This document shows positions 8,646 to 16,065 of a stretch of DNA of 29,752 bases, in pieces. The first letter of the stretch is position 1. Each line of letters begins with the position of its first letter. The position numbers and the translations under genes were made by a program. Below the pieces are notes generated by a model. The model saw only the letters and a list, made by a program, of their open reading frames with translations, did not search any database and was not told the DNA's origin. The stretch is from B1 sp964443415 (lineage in GTDB: Bacteria; Bacteroidota; Bacteroidia; UKL13-3): NCBI GenBank assembly GCA_964443415.1, contig CAYUDC010000019.1, positions 1-29,752 on the forward strand, in the 5' to 3' direction.

Positions 8646-9221
8646 ATGAAGTTGTTATTTGCCTCTCACAATTCCCATAAAACTAAAGAAATATCAGCCA
8701 TCTTTAATGGGGTAACAGATATTTCTTGCCTCGAAGACATCGGCTTCTTCGAAGAGATCATCGAATCGGGATTAACCTTACAAGAAAATGCCCAGATAAA
8801 AGCCCAAGCTGTTTACAAGGCTACCCAACTTAATTGCTTTGCCGATGATACCGGATTGCTAGTAGAATTTTTAAACGACGAACCAGGCGTTTATTCTGCC
8901 CGTTATGCAGGTCCAGAAAAAAGCGCAGAAGCCAATAACTTAAAACTATTGAATGCTTTGGGTAGTACCGAAAATAGAAAGGCCAAATTCCAAACCGTCA
9001 TTTGCCTCATTCTTAATGGACAACAACACTTTTTTGTAGGCGAACTGCAGGGTAAAATTGGATATGAATTACAAGGAAACCAAGGCTTTGGCTATGATCC
9101 ATTGTTTATTCCAGATGGCTCCCAAAGAACACTGGCGCAAATGAGCCTAGCCGAAAAAAATACCATTAGCCATCGAGCCAAGGCCTTCAACGCTATGTTG
9201 GAATTTTTAAAACAATCCTAG
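8646..9221 (+). CDS. rdgB: Non-canonical purine NTP pyrophosphatase (RdgB/HAM1 family)
   Basis: A 191-residue enzyme that hydrolyses dITP, ITP and XTP to the monophosphates and so keeps deaminated purines out of nucleic acids. The family marks are all in place: the N-terminal LLFASHNSHKTKEI (canonical T/S-x-N-x-x-K), FADDTGLLVE with the catalytic Asp pair, GVYSARYAG, GFGYDPLF and SLAEKNTISHRAKA. The length is normal for the family. It begins one base after the upstream unknown gene, and its TAG abuts the TAA of the convergent WecA-type gene with no spacer. Cytosolic. Confidence 0.95.
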   Translation: MKLLFASHNSHKTKEISAIFNGVTDISCLEDIGFFEEIIESGLTLQENAQIKAQAVYKATQLNCFADDTGLLVEFLNDEPGVYSARYAGPEKSAEANNLKLLNALGSTENRKAKFQTVICLILNGQQHFFVGELQGKIGYELQGNQGFGYDPLFIPDGSQRTLAQMSLAEKNTISHRAKAFNAMLEFLKQS

Positions 9222-10334
9222 TTACTTACGTACACGGCTGTCAAACAAAGATTGGGTTATCTCGTCTTGAACCGAATCGTCAACCTCTATATCAGTTATC
9301 TTATGCCTGTAAATATACACTGGCAATTGACCAGCAATAATGGTTAAACCTACCACTACCGATAACACCACATACGCAGGTTGGTCTTTAATGGCAAAGG
9401 CAATGAGGATAAACAACAAATTGATAGCACTTAAAATTAAACTCACTTGCTTATGGCCCAAACCTATTTTCATGAGCCAGTGGTGTAGGTGATTTTTATC
9501 TGCTTTAAATGGTGATGTCTTTTTATAGGCCCTCAATAAAAATACGCGCAAAGTGTCATACAAAGGCACTATTAATACGGCTACCGCTATGCCGGGTGCC
9601 GATTTCAATCGCAAGTAGTTGCCAGCACCAGGGCTGTTAGATTCTATAAAATGAATGGCAAATACAGACAACAGAAAACCCAAGGTTAAAGAGCCAGCAT
9701 CTCCCATAAATATCTTGGCTGGGTTAAAATTAAAGAACAAAAAACCCAATAAGGCACCACTTATGGCAAATGCCAATACCGCCCAATTGGTATCGTTTTG
9801 TATGGTAAACAAATAAGCAAAAGTAAGGCTGATAATTAATCCTAAACTGCCCGCTAAACCATCCGCACCATCTATTAAGTTCATACTATTGGTAATTACA
9901 ATAATCATAAACATACTTAAAATGATACTCACCACCATCGGTATTTCATTGATGCCAAATACGCCTTGCAAATCGTTGATACGAATTTCTGCCAACACTG
10001 TTACCAAGCCTGCTGCCAACAATTGGGCCATGAGCTTTTTCATAGGTGATAACATCACCACGTCGTCTTTTAATCCACTAATAAAAAGTACCAATCCAGC
10101 GGCTGCAATAAATCTAATTCCACTCACCTGTGCTACATCGCCAAATATGAGCATAGAAATGGCAAATGCCGTAAAAATGGCAACCCCTCCCAATCTTGGA
10201 ATTTTGATGGTGTGTATTTTACGCTCCTCTGGTTTGTCATATAGGTTCTTGAGTTTGGCAACCGTAATGATAGAGGGTATTGCATAAATGCAAATTAAAA
10301 AGGATGTGGCTACAAGCAAGATGATATCAATCAT
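9222..10334 (-). CDS. wecA: Undecaprenyl-phosphate sugar-1-phosphate transferase (WecA/MraY family)
   Basis: A 370-residue polytopic inner-membrane enzyme with about ten helices. Diagnostic cytoplasmic motifs are GLKDDVVMLSPMKKL (the DD motif), NSMNLIDGADGLAGS, FMGDAGSLTLG and the KNHLHHWLMKIGL segment, which corresponds to the HxHH motif of WecA-type enzymes. The family transfers GlcNAc-1-P or a related sugar-phosphate from a UDP-sugar to undecaprenyl phosphate, the first committed step for lipid-linked surface glycans. Placed about 2 kb from the polysaccharide operon, it is a plausible initiating enzyme for that pathway. MraY itself is less likely because no murein cluster is nearby. The exact sugar is inferred from family only. 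Confidence 0.88.
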   Translation of the reverse strand: MIDIILLVATSFLICIYAIPSIITVAKLKNLYDKPEERKIHTIKIPRLGGVAIFTAFAISMLIFGDVAQVSGIRFIAAAGLVLFISGLKDDVVMLSPMKKLMAQLLAAGLVTVLAEIRINDLQGVFGINEIPMVVSIILSMFMIIVITNSMNLIDGADGLAGSLGLIISLTFAYLFTIQNDTNWAVLAFAISGALLGFLFFNFNPAKIFMGDAGSLTLGFLLSVFAIHFIESNSPGAGNYLRLKSAPGIAVAVLIVPLYDTLRVFLLRAYKKTSPFKADKNHLHHWLMKIGLGHKQVSLILSAINLLFILIAFAIKDQPAYVVLSVVVGLTIIAGQLPVYIYRHKITDIEVDDSVQDEITQSLFDSRVRK

Positions 10335-10396
10335 AGGTGATGAGGATATAATGGCAATATATTAAAAAAATCTTAAAATGCCAATTTTGGAAAAAA

Positions 10397-11044
10397 TTAG
10401 GGCGAAAGTCTCCTAAAACTCCAACCATTTTCACCTAGCACAAACTCAAATCGATCATGCAGCCTGCTTGGCCTGCCTTGCCAAAACTCAATTTTATTGG
10501 CAACCACCTTAAATCCACCCCAATGTTTTGGCCTTATCAAGGGCTCGGTGGTAAACAAAGCCTTTAGCCTTTCAAACTCCATTTCTAGTTCTTCTCTGTT
10601 TTTAAGCGGCTGACTTTGCATAGAGGCATGTGCACCAATTTGGCTTTCAATGGGCCTGCTGGCAAAATAGGCATCTGCATCTTGCTCCGAAATTTTTTCT
10701 ACCTTACCTTCTATCCTAACCTGTCTCTGAAGCTCTGGCCAAAAGAACACCAAAGCCGCCACAGGATTGGTTCTTAGCTGCTTTCCTTTGTTAGAATCGT
10801 AATTGGTATAAAAAATAAAGCCATTGTCTTCTATGCCTTTTAACAAGACTATTCTTGCACATGGCTTACCATCAAAACCTACTGTGGCCAATGTCATAGC
10901 ATTGGGTTCTAAGACATCTGCATTTAAAGCTTCATTAAACCATTCGCTAAATTGTAGCATGGGGTTGGGGTTCACATGCACTTCATCAAAAGCTCGCAAA
11001 GCATAGTCTTTTCTGAGGTCTGCAATTATTTTGGAGTCAATCAT
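10397..11044 (-). CDS. pdxH: Pyridoxine/pyridoxamine 5'-phosphate oxidase
   Basis: A 215-residue FMN enzyme that oxidises PNP or PMP to pyridoxal 5'-phosphate. It has an N-terminal LRKDYALRAFDE segment, AMTLATVGFDGKPCARIVLLKG (FMN-binding strand pair), FYTNYDSNKGKQL, the FFWPELQRQVRIEG barrel strand, SRPIESQIGAHASMQSQ and the C-terminal WGGFKV...EFWQGRPSRLHDR signature. Full family length. The start at 11044 is the only in-frame Met that keeps the conserved N-terminus. A TAGCTTTG element (11049-11056) ends only four bases before the ATG. If it is the -7 box, the message would be almost leaderless. yqgE lies divergently upstream. pdxJ, in the same window, supplies the earlier step of the pathway. 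Confidence 0.95.
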   Translation of the reverse strand: MIDSKIIADLRKDYALRAFDEVHVNPNPMLQFSEWFNEALNADVLEPNAMTLATVGFDGKPCARIVLLKGIEDNGFIFYTNYDSNKGKQLRTNPVAALVFFWPELQRQVRIEGKVEKISEQDADAYFASRPIESQIGAHASMQSQPLKNREELEMEFERLKALFTTEPLIRPKHWGGFKVVANKIEFWQGRPSRLHDRFEFVLGENGWSFRRLSP

Positions 11045-11166
11045 AGCTCAAAGCTAATCATTTGTTAACACACCTCACTTGATTAAAATCAGCATTTAAG
11101 ATTTTTGACAAATTTTAACTTAAAAAATGTCTGAAAATTACTTCATTCTTGCTTAGTTTGCAGCAG

Positions 11167-11742
11167 ATGGAAATAAGCAAAAAGCAATACAATTTTACTC
11201 CAGAAGGTGGTCGTATCCTCATCAGTGAGCCCTTTTTAAACGATCCAAACTTTAGGAAGGCTGTTGTTTTGCTCTGCGAGCACGAAGAAGAAGGCAGCTT
11301 TGGCTTCATCCTCAACAGGGTTTTGCAAATGGTAACCTCCGAAATTATTCCAGATTTGTTAGACTACGATTTCCCTGTTTTTTATGGCGGCCCCGTAGAG
11401 CCCAATACCCTCCACTTTATACACCGTTGCGGCCTTATCATAGAAGATGCATTCCCCATTGGCAATGGCATTTATTGGGGTGGCGATATTCAAACCATTA
11501 ACCAAGCCATCGCCTCTGGAAAAGCCAGTATAAACGATTTTAGATTTTTTGTTGGATACAGCGGCTGGGGCGCGGGTCAATTAGAAAAAGAAATAGAAGA
11601 GAAAGTGTGGTGGTTGGCTCAACCCAATAGCGACCTCGTTTTTACAGACGACCTCGAAGAAATGTGGCCCATGGCGGTTAAAATTCTGGGCAACGACTTC
11701 GCCTTTTTTGCCAACTCTCCTGATGATTTTCTCTGGAATTAA
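11167..11742 (+). CDS. yqgE: YqgE/AlgH (DUF179) family protein
   Basis: A 191-residue protein with the DUF179 layout: GRILISEPFLNDPNFRKAVV at the N-terminus, GFILNRVL, VFYGGPVEPNTLHFIH, a YWGGD segment, FFVGYSGWGAGQLEKE and a C-terminal W-rich part. The AlgH link to alginate regulation in Pseudomonas is old, and the general molecular function is not settled. The start is set at ATG 11167 (MEISKKQ). An open TTG at 11149 adds six residues that lack family character. Its stop codon and that of the convergent TatD-like gene share the bases TTAA at 11739-11742. A pdxH/yqgE neighbourhood is often seen in Bacteroidota, as far as I recall. Confidence 0.92.
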   Translation: MEISKKQYNFTPEGGRILISEPFLNDPNFRKAVVLLCEHEEEGSFGFILNRVLQMVTSEIIPDLLDYDFPVFYGGPVEPNTLHFIHRCGLIIEDAFPIGNGIYWGGDIQTINQAIASGKASINDFRFFVGYSGWGAGQLEKEIEEKVWWLAQPNSDLVFTDDLEEMWPMAVKILGNDFAFFANSPDDFLWN

Positions 11743-12401
11743 ACAGGCCCCAAGCGCTTAAATACTTTTAAAGCATTTTCATTTATTTGGGCTTCTAATA
11801 CTTTGGGTTCAATCCCATAAAAATTAGCCAATTGCACATACCTCAACCTCATATCTATGTTGCCTTGGTCGCTCTCTACAAAAATGCGTTCTAAAGGAAT
11901 AGCCTTCGCAAAGGCTTGGTTCAAACCGTTTGCTAAAAAGAAATTTTTACCCAAAGAAAAATAGGCGTTGGGCAATTTTAAATAGGCCGAACACATTTCT
12001 TTAGAGGTATAAAAATTATGCATTACCGCAGCCTGAGGGAAGTTTTTGAGCAATGGCAACAAAGTTTCGTATGCTTTCACACAATGTAAAATTATCGGTA
12101 GGGCCGCATCCTTGGCTATGTCGGTTTGAACCAAAAACGCCGCCTCTTGCAAGCTTAAGTTGGGCTTTAGCTTATCTAATCCTATTTCGCCAATGGCCAC
12201 CACCTTTGGATGTTTAGCCAGTTCTTTAAGTTTACTGATAACGCTTTGATGGTAGTATTTACTCAGCATCCACGGATGCACACCCATGCTATAATACATG
12301 TTTGTTGCACTCATTCTTGGTAAAAAATGATAAGCATTTCTCACACACACCACGTCTGAATGCCTTGGCCGGCGGTGCGTATGAACGTCGAAATAGGGCA
12401 T
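11739..12401 (-). CDS. TatD-like metal-dependent hydrolase
   Basis: A 220-residue amidohydrolase-fold protein. The metal and active-site set can be followed: DVHTH (HxH) at the N-terminus, GEIGLD with the bridging Glu, ILHCVKA (His), AVMHNF (His, where classic TatD has HCFSG) and VESDQGN (Asp, where classic TatD has ETDSP). These replacements and the short length (usual TatD about 260) place it in the compact TatD-like branch common in Bacteroidota. Family members are 3'-5' DNA exonucleases or of unknown substrate. The start is ATG 12401 (MPYFDVHTH). The longer frame to 12500 runs through the divergent promoter region and is rejected. It is divergent from the desaturase gene, with about 80 bases between starts. 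Confidence 0.87.
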   Translation of the reverse strand: MPYFDVHTHRRPRHSDVVCVRNAYHFLPRMSATNMYYSMGVHPWMLSKYYHQSVISKLKELAKHPKVVAIGEIGLDKLKPNLSLQEAAFLVQTDIAKDAALPIILHCVKAYETLLPLLKNFPQAAVMHNFYTSKEMCSAYLKLPNAYFSLGKNFFLANGLNQAFAKAIPLERIFVESDQGNIDMRLRYVQLANFYGIEPKVLEAQINENALKVFKRLGPV

Positions 12402-12427
12402 GAGATTAGGTTTGTTAATTGTCAGGT

Positions 12428-12457
12428 TTTGCAAATTAGTAATAATTTTTAGTTTTG
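12428..12457 (+). promoter_or_regulatory. Bacteroidota-type promoter of the acyl-ACP desaturase gene
   Basis: TTTG at 12428-12431, an 18-base spacer, then TAGTTTTG at 12450-12457. This is an exact fit to the -33 TTTG / -7 TAnnTTTG consensus. The ATG follows 23 bases later, leaving a short leader. Confidence 0.6.
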
Positions 12458-12480
12458 AAGTCTTACCTTTCGCAAATATT

Positions 12481-13464
12481 ATGAATGCAATACCACTCAA
12501 ACCGAGCCGACTGGAAGTAATGAACTACATTGGCAGAGAAATTGAACAGGATATACAGAATTATTTAAATCCTGTAGATGTTAACTGGCAAGCCTCAGAA
12601 CTGTTGCCACTTACCTCTGATGAAACATTTGTAGAGGACTTAAAAGAAATTCAAGAAGTTGCTCAAAATCATTCTTATGATTTAATGGCAGTATTGGTAG
12701 CCGATACCATCACCGAAGAGGCCTTGCCTACCTACGAAACTTGGTTGGCTGGCATGACAGGGGTAGAACAAGGCGGCAACAATATTTGGATGAAATGGCT
12801 GCGTTCTTGGACCGCAGAAGAAAACAGACATGGCGATGTGCTTAACCGTTATTTATATTTATGCGGTAGAATTAATATGCGCGAATTCGAAGCCAGTACT
12901 CAATATTTAATCGTGGATGGTTTTGACAATGGCGCTGGTTCAGACCCCTACAGAAACTTTGTATATACCAGCTTCCAAGAAATGGCTACCAATATTTCGC
13001 ATAGAAGGGTAGCCTCTTTGGTAAAGAAAGATGGCAATACCATGTTGTCTAAACTTTGCGGTTTAGTAGCTGCAGATGAAGCCAGACATGCCAAAGCGTA
13101 TAAGTCGTTTGTAAGCCGTATTTTCGAGATAGACCCCAATGAAATGATGTTGGCATTTGAAGATATGATGCGCAAGAAAATTTTAATGCCAGCACAATGC
13201 CTAAAAGAGCTAGGAGGGGAGTTAAATACTTTCTCTAACTTTAGCATTGCCGCACAGCGCTTGGGCGTTTATACTTCTATGGATTATGTAGATTTAATGC
13301 GCAACCTTATCAAAGACTGGAAGATTGAAAGCATTCGCAACCTCCATGAAGATGGTGAAAAGGCGCGCGATTTCCTCATGAGTTTGCCAGATAGAATGGC
13401 TAGAATTGCCGAAAGAGCCAAGCCCAACGACCAACAATTTAAATTTAGTTGGATCAGGGCTTAA
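12481..13464 (+). CDS. Acyl-ACP desaturase (FA_desaturase_2, soluble diiron type)
   Basis: A 327-residue ferritin-like protein. Two carboxylate/His motifs are visible: TAEENRHGDVLNRYL (EENxH, helix pair one) and AADEARHAKAYKSF (DExRH, helix pair two). Together with a YETWLAGMTG segment they are the stearoyl-ACP desaturase signature. The enzyme would introduce a cis double bond (commonly delta-9) into acyl-ACP using O2 and ferredoxin, adjusting membrane fluidity. The start is ATG 12481. The longer frame from 12400 overlaps the promoter and the TatD start. The gene ends 11 bases before a large palindromic terminator shared with tig. Regiospecificity cannot be read from the sequence. Confidence 0.88.
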   Translation: MNAIPLKPSRLEVMNYIGREIEQDIQNYLNPVDVNWQASELLPLTSDETFVEDLKEIQEVAQNHSYDLMAVLVADTITEEALPTYETWLAGMTGVEQGGNNIWMKWLRSWTAEENRHGDVLNRYLYLCGRINMREFEASTQYLIVDGFDNGAGSDPYRNFVYTSFQEMATNISHRRVASLVKKDGNTMLSKLCGLVAADEARHAKAYKSFVSRIFEIDPNEMMLAFEDMMRKKILMPAQCLKELGGELNTFSNFSIAAQRLGVYTSMDYVDLMRNLIKDWKIESIRNLHEDGEKARDFLMSLPDRMARIAERAKPNDQQFKFSWIRA

Positions 13465-13475
13465 TAGACATGATA

Positions 13476-13519
13476 AAGGCATAAAAAAAGCGATCAATTG
13501 ATCGCTTTTTTTATGCCTT
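13476..13519. terminator. Bidirectional terminator, 44-base perfect palindrome
   Basis: The 22-base arms are exact reverse complements with no mismatch. Each arm contains a run of seven A or T next to GCGATCAA/TTGATCGC. It lies between the convergent stops of the desaturase gene (13464) and tig (13531) and gives a T-run after the GC-rich core on both strands. Confidence 0.9.
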
Positions 13520-13530
13520 CTATTTCACTT

Positions 13531-14913
13531 TTAGTGTGAGTGATGATGCTTGGCGTTATGCTCGGCAATAATCTTGTTAAACTCTTCTGTACTTACAGTT
13601 TGGGTATTGATGGTAACCGTATTTAAGATGTATTGGTTTACCTTAGTTCTAGCTGCCACATTAATCATTCTGCTTCTAAAATCTTCTTTCTTTAATTGAG
13701 GCTCTACGATGCTCATCAACAACTCGTCGCTCAAGCCTTGGTTGCCATAGGCGCCAAACATATTTCTGGTATAATCAAAAGCAGCATCTCTAATATCTGC
13801 TTCATCTATTTTGATTCCAGCTGTTAAAAGAATTTTTTCTTCTAAAATATGGTTACGTAGGTAGTTAGCTTCTGGGATATATCCTTCTTCGATATTGCTA
13901 TCGTTGAACTTATCCGCATGGCGATCCATTAACCAACGCTTCAAGAAAGCATCTGGTAGGGTAATATTATGTTTAGCCACTAAATGGTCAAACAATTCGT
14001 GTTCTAACAAATGTTGTGCTTGTTGATCAAAGTAAGAAAGAATTTCACCTTTTAATCTTTCTCTTAGCTCCTCTTCGGTGGTGATGGTGTTTTCGCCATA
14101 CAATTTGTCAAACAACTCTTGGTTTAACTCGGCTTGTTGGGTATGCTTAATTTCTTTGATTTCTAAGTTAAAATCAGGGCTTAAATCTGCCACCGTTTGC
14201 TTTTGGATACCCAAGGCATGGCTCATTTCAAGCTCGTCGTTATTAAATAAACCAAAGATATTTACTTTAAAAGCATCTCCTTTTTTAGCACCAATTACCT
14301 TGGCTTTAATGTCTTCGTTTTTAATGGTGTTTACGGCAACCGGAACGCTTTCTGCATTTACGCCACCTTCCATGGTTTCGCCAGACTCAAGCAATTCGGT
14401 TAATCCAACGTAGATCATATCGTTTTCGCTGGCAACTTCTACGTCTACTAAATTTCCAAAACGCTTGGTCATACGCTCAATTTCGTCGTCAATCATTGCA
14501 GGAGTAACCTCTACAGTGTATTTGTTGAAAGAGTCGGCAGCGCTAATGTTTAATTCAATATCTGGGCTAAGACCTATATCAAAGCTAAAAGTATAATCGG
14601 CAGTTTTGTTTAACTCATCAATTTTGGTGTCGTCATTCATTACGGGTTGACCCAAGATATTGAGTTTGTGTTCCTCGATATAGTCGAAAAGGCCTTTGCT
14701 GGCCAAATGGTTAATTTCTTCTAGGAGCAGGTTATTGCCTACCATTTTTTCGATCATGCTTTTGGGAGCGTGACCAGCGCGGAAACCAGGGATATTGGCT
14801 TTTTTGCTGTAATCTCTTAGCCTTTTGTCGTAGTTGGCAAGGTAGTCTGCTGTACTAATTTGCACGGAAATGGTTCCGTTTAAATCGTCTTTTTTTTCGA
14901 ATGTTACGTTCAT
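13531..14913 (-). CDS. tig: Trigger factor, ribosome-associated chaperone
   Basis: A 460-residue protein in the family range. The N-terminal ribosome-binding domain has the signature GFRAGHAPKSMIEKM (canonical GFRxGxxP) near residue 43. A divergent PPIase-like middle domain (about 150-250) follows, with weak FKBP motifs. The long helical C-terminal arms, residues 260-440, contain LLEHELFDHL and PDAFLKRWL. The last residues are HNAKHHHSH, a His-rich tail that might bind metal. It holds nascent chains at the ribosome exit. It has its own transcription unit: a 16-bp-stem hairpin separates it from the upstream tRNA, and it shares the 44-base palindromic terminator with the convergent desaturase gene. 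Confidence 0.9.
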   Translation of the reverse strand: MNVTFEKKDDLNGTISVQISTADYLANYDKRLRDYSKKANIPGFRAGHAPKSMIEKMVGNNLLLEEINHLASKGLFDYIEEHKLNILGQPVMNDDTKIDELNKTADYTFSFDIGLSPDIELNISAADSFNKYTVEVTPAMIDDEIERMTKRFGNLVDVEVASENDMIYVGLTELLESGETMEGGVNAESVPVAVNTIKNEDIKAKVIGAKKGDAFKVNIFGLFNNDELEMSHALGIQKQTVADLSPDFNLEIKEIKHTQQAELNQELFDKLYGENTITTEEELRERLKGEILSYFDQQAQHLLEHELFDHLVAKHNITLPDAFLKRWLMDRHADKFNDSNIEEGYIPEANYLRNHILEEKILLTAGIKIDEADIRDAAFDYTRNMFGAYGNQGLSDELLMSIVEPQLKKEDFRSRMINVAARTKVNQYILNTVTINTQTVSTEEFNKIIAEHNAKHHHSH

Positions 14914-14938
14914 TACACTTTATTTACAATGACTTAAT

Positions 14939-14974
14939 AACAAATAAGACTGACGATTGTCAGTCTTATTTGTT
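14939..14974. terminator. Hairpin with perfect 16-bp arms between tRNA-Leu and tig
   Basis: The arms at 14939-14954 and 14959-14974 are exact reverse complements around a 4-base loop. The arm ends are A/T-rich (AACAAATAAG / CTTATTTGTT). It sits 22 bases after the tRNA 3' end and about 25 bases before the tig ATG, so it most likely ends the tRNA transcript. An attenuator for tig is a weaker alternative. Confidence 0.75.
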
Positions 14975-14996
14975 GCTACAGCTGAGCTGCTTTTTG

Positions 14997-15078
14997 TGCG
15001 CATGGAGGGACTCGAACCCCCACGCCTCTCGGCACCAGATCCTAAGTCTGGCACGGCTACCAATTACGCCACATGCGC
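14997..15078 (-). tRNA. tRNA-Leu (anticodon UAG)
   Basis: On the - strand the acceptor stem GCGCATG pairs with CATGCGC. The anticodon stem CCAGA/TCTGG encloses the 7-base loop CTTAGGA, which gives anticodon UAG (bases 15042-15044). The variable arm is long, as expected for a class II tRNA. The T arm is GGGGG-TTCGAGT-CCCTC. The discriminator is A, and CCA is not encoded. Total length is 82 bases. Confidence 0.96.
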
Positions 15079-15099
15079 TTTTCCTTCGAAAAGGGACCG

Positions 15100-15127
15100 C
15101 AAATATAGGAATATTTTTCAAAAACAA
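15100..15127 (-). promoter_or_regulatory. Promoter of tRNA-Leu
   Basis: On the - strand: TTG (15125-15127), a 17-base spacer, then TATATTTG (15100-15107), an exact TAnnTTTG. The mature tRNA begins 22 bases downstream. Confidence 0.6.
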
Positions 15128-15202
15128 TAATCTTTATAAAAATCCTAAGAAAGTTATTTTAAGATTTTATGTCATAAAATTGTTTGATTGAAAATGTTGG
15201 TG

Positions 15203-15598
15203 TTAAAACTCTAATTTTTCTATTTCAATGCCATAATGTAACTTAACATTCTCCCAATATTCTTCATACGCATGTTTTAAGATAAATGACTCCCACCAAT
15301 TTTCTTTCGGCTTTCTAATATTAAATAGCGAAACAGACTTTAGACGATTATCCATTTCATTTATTTTGTCCATGAAGGCTAAATGCTCTTCATATTTATT
15401 TAGCTCAGAATTTTTTAGTAAATAGTCAATTCTCTCTCTAATGAATAGCTCATTATCTAATTCATAAATAGTGTAACTATACCCATCCTCACATTGCTGC
15501 ACTAAATCCTCATATATTTCAATTATTTCGTTAAAATTTAGGCGTTTATTGTACTTGAGAAAATATAAATCTTCTAGAACTTTTTCATATGTATTCAT
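15203..15598 (-). CDS. Small acidic protein of unknown function in the RHS-remnant island
   Basis: A 131-residue soluble protein, rich in Glu, Asp, Asn, Tyr and Lys, largely helical by pattern. It starts MNTYEKVLEDLYFLKYNK, with blocks such as FNEIIEIYEDLVQQCEDG, ENWWESFILKHAYEEYW and a hydrophobic-acidic ending IEIEKLEF. There is no signal peptide and no family that I recognise. It is the last gene of a - strand series that begins with a broken RHS core. Small acidic proteins in that position are often immunity proteins, but that is inference from position and composition only. Codon use is more AT-rich than in the housekeeping neighbours. Confidence 0.65.
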   Translation of the reverse strand: MNTYEKVLEDLYFLKYNKRLNFNEIIEIYEDLVQQCEDGYSYTIYELDNELFIRERIDYLLKNSELNKYEEHLAFMDKINEMDNRLKSVSLFNIRKPKENWWESFILKHAYEEYWENVKLHYGIEIEKLEF

Positions 15599-15692
15599 GG
15601 ATTTTTGATAATTTGATTGTTAAGGTGATTTCTCATTGTTTGGGTTTATTGTTCAACAGAAAATAAACTATTAACCTCCTTTTTAAAAACCA

Positions 15693-15824
15693 TTATTTGT
15701 TTCTTCGGAAAATAATAAATGCTGTGCAAAGGACTTTTAAAAGTGAAAAAATAATTATCGCCCAAATAATGGAATTTAAAAAAATTGTAATTAAATAATG
15801 CTCATCAAATATTGTCTTCTCCAT
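15693..15824 (-). CDS. 43-residue single-pass membrane protein, unknown
   Basis: A short frame starting MEKTIFDEHYLITI, with a hydrophobic run of about 25 residues (IFLNSIIWAIIIFSLLKVL), then a positively charged end FRRNK, which suggests the N-terminus is out and the C-terminus in. Its ATG follows immediately after the TGA of the upstream 47-residue frame (TGAATG), as in coupled genes. Support is limited to the neat junction, hydrophobicity and charge pattern. No homolog is recognised. About 94 bases separate it from the next gene, including an AAGGAGG stretch with no ATG at a proper distance. Confidence 0.45.
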   Translation of the reverse strand: MEKTIFDEHYLITIFLNSIIWAIIIFSLLKVLCTAFIIFRRNK

Positions 15825-15968
15825 TCAATTTATTGGAAATTGCCACATGAAGAAAAACATGCGTTTAATTAATGTTGATTCTCCCCATGTTTGGGTAAAT
15901 ATCCACCCTAAATAAAACCAGGCTACAAAACTTAACATTATTAATATAAAGAGGACAATCCTTTTCAT
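15825..15968 (-). CDS. 47-residue membrane protein, unknown
   Basis: The frame runs from an ATG at 15968 to a TGA at 15825. It starts MKRIVLFILIMLSFVAWFYL, a basic N-terminus followed by a hydrophobic helix like an uncleaved signal anchor. It continues GWIFTQTWGE and ends with an aromatic stretch MFFFMWQFPIN. It lies 97 bases after the lipoprotein gene on the same strand and abuts the 43-residue gene. It is plausible as a small inner-membrane protein. Its place in a decayed RHS region makes a membrane immunity protein one possibility. No family is recognised. Confidence 0.45.
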   Translation of the reverse strand: MKRIVLFILIMLSFVAWFYLGWIFTQTWGESTLIKRMFFFMWQFPIN

Positions 15969-16065
15969 TTATTCCCTATCTAAAGCGAGGTTGTTTATTA
16001 AATCTAAAAAATTTTTCCCCATAAGGCATTTTTAAACTATTCTAAATTGAAAACAAGAACAGATT

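Noticed and set aside
12402..12500. N-terminal extension of the TatD-like protein to 12500
   Set aside because: The extension crosses the desaturase promoter and its start, while the conserved DVHTH motif begins right after the Met at 12401.
13476..13519. The palindrome as a replication or phage operator site
   Set aside because: Its position between two convergent stops with A7/T7 tracts fits a bidirectional terminator far better.
14997..15078. tRNA-Leu as the integration site of the accessory island
   Set aside because: The island lies on the 5' side of the tRNA. Elements normally duplicate the 3' end, and no partial tRNA copy was found near 17000.
14901..15191. Open frame across the tRNA-Leu gene on the + strand
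   Set aside because: It runs through the antisense of the tRNA and the hairpin; it has no coding character beyond a low-complexity end.
15600..15692. AAGGAGG on the - strand as a ribosome site for another small gene
   Set aside because: No ATG, GTG or TTG with a useful frame follows at a normal distance, and Shine-Dalgarno sites are seldom used in this phylum.
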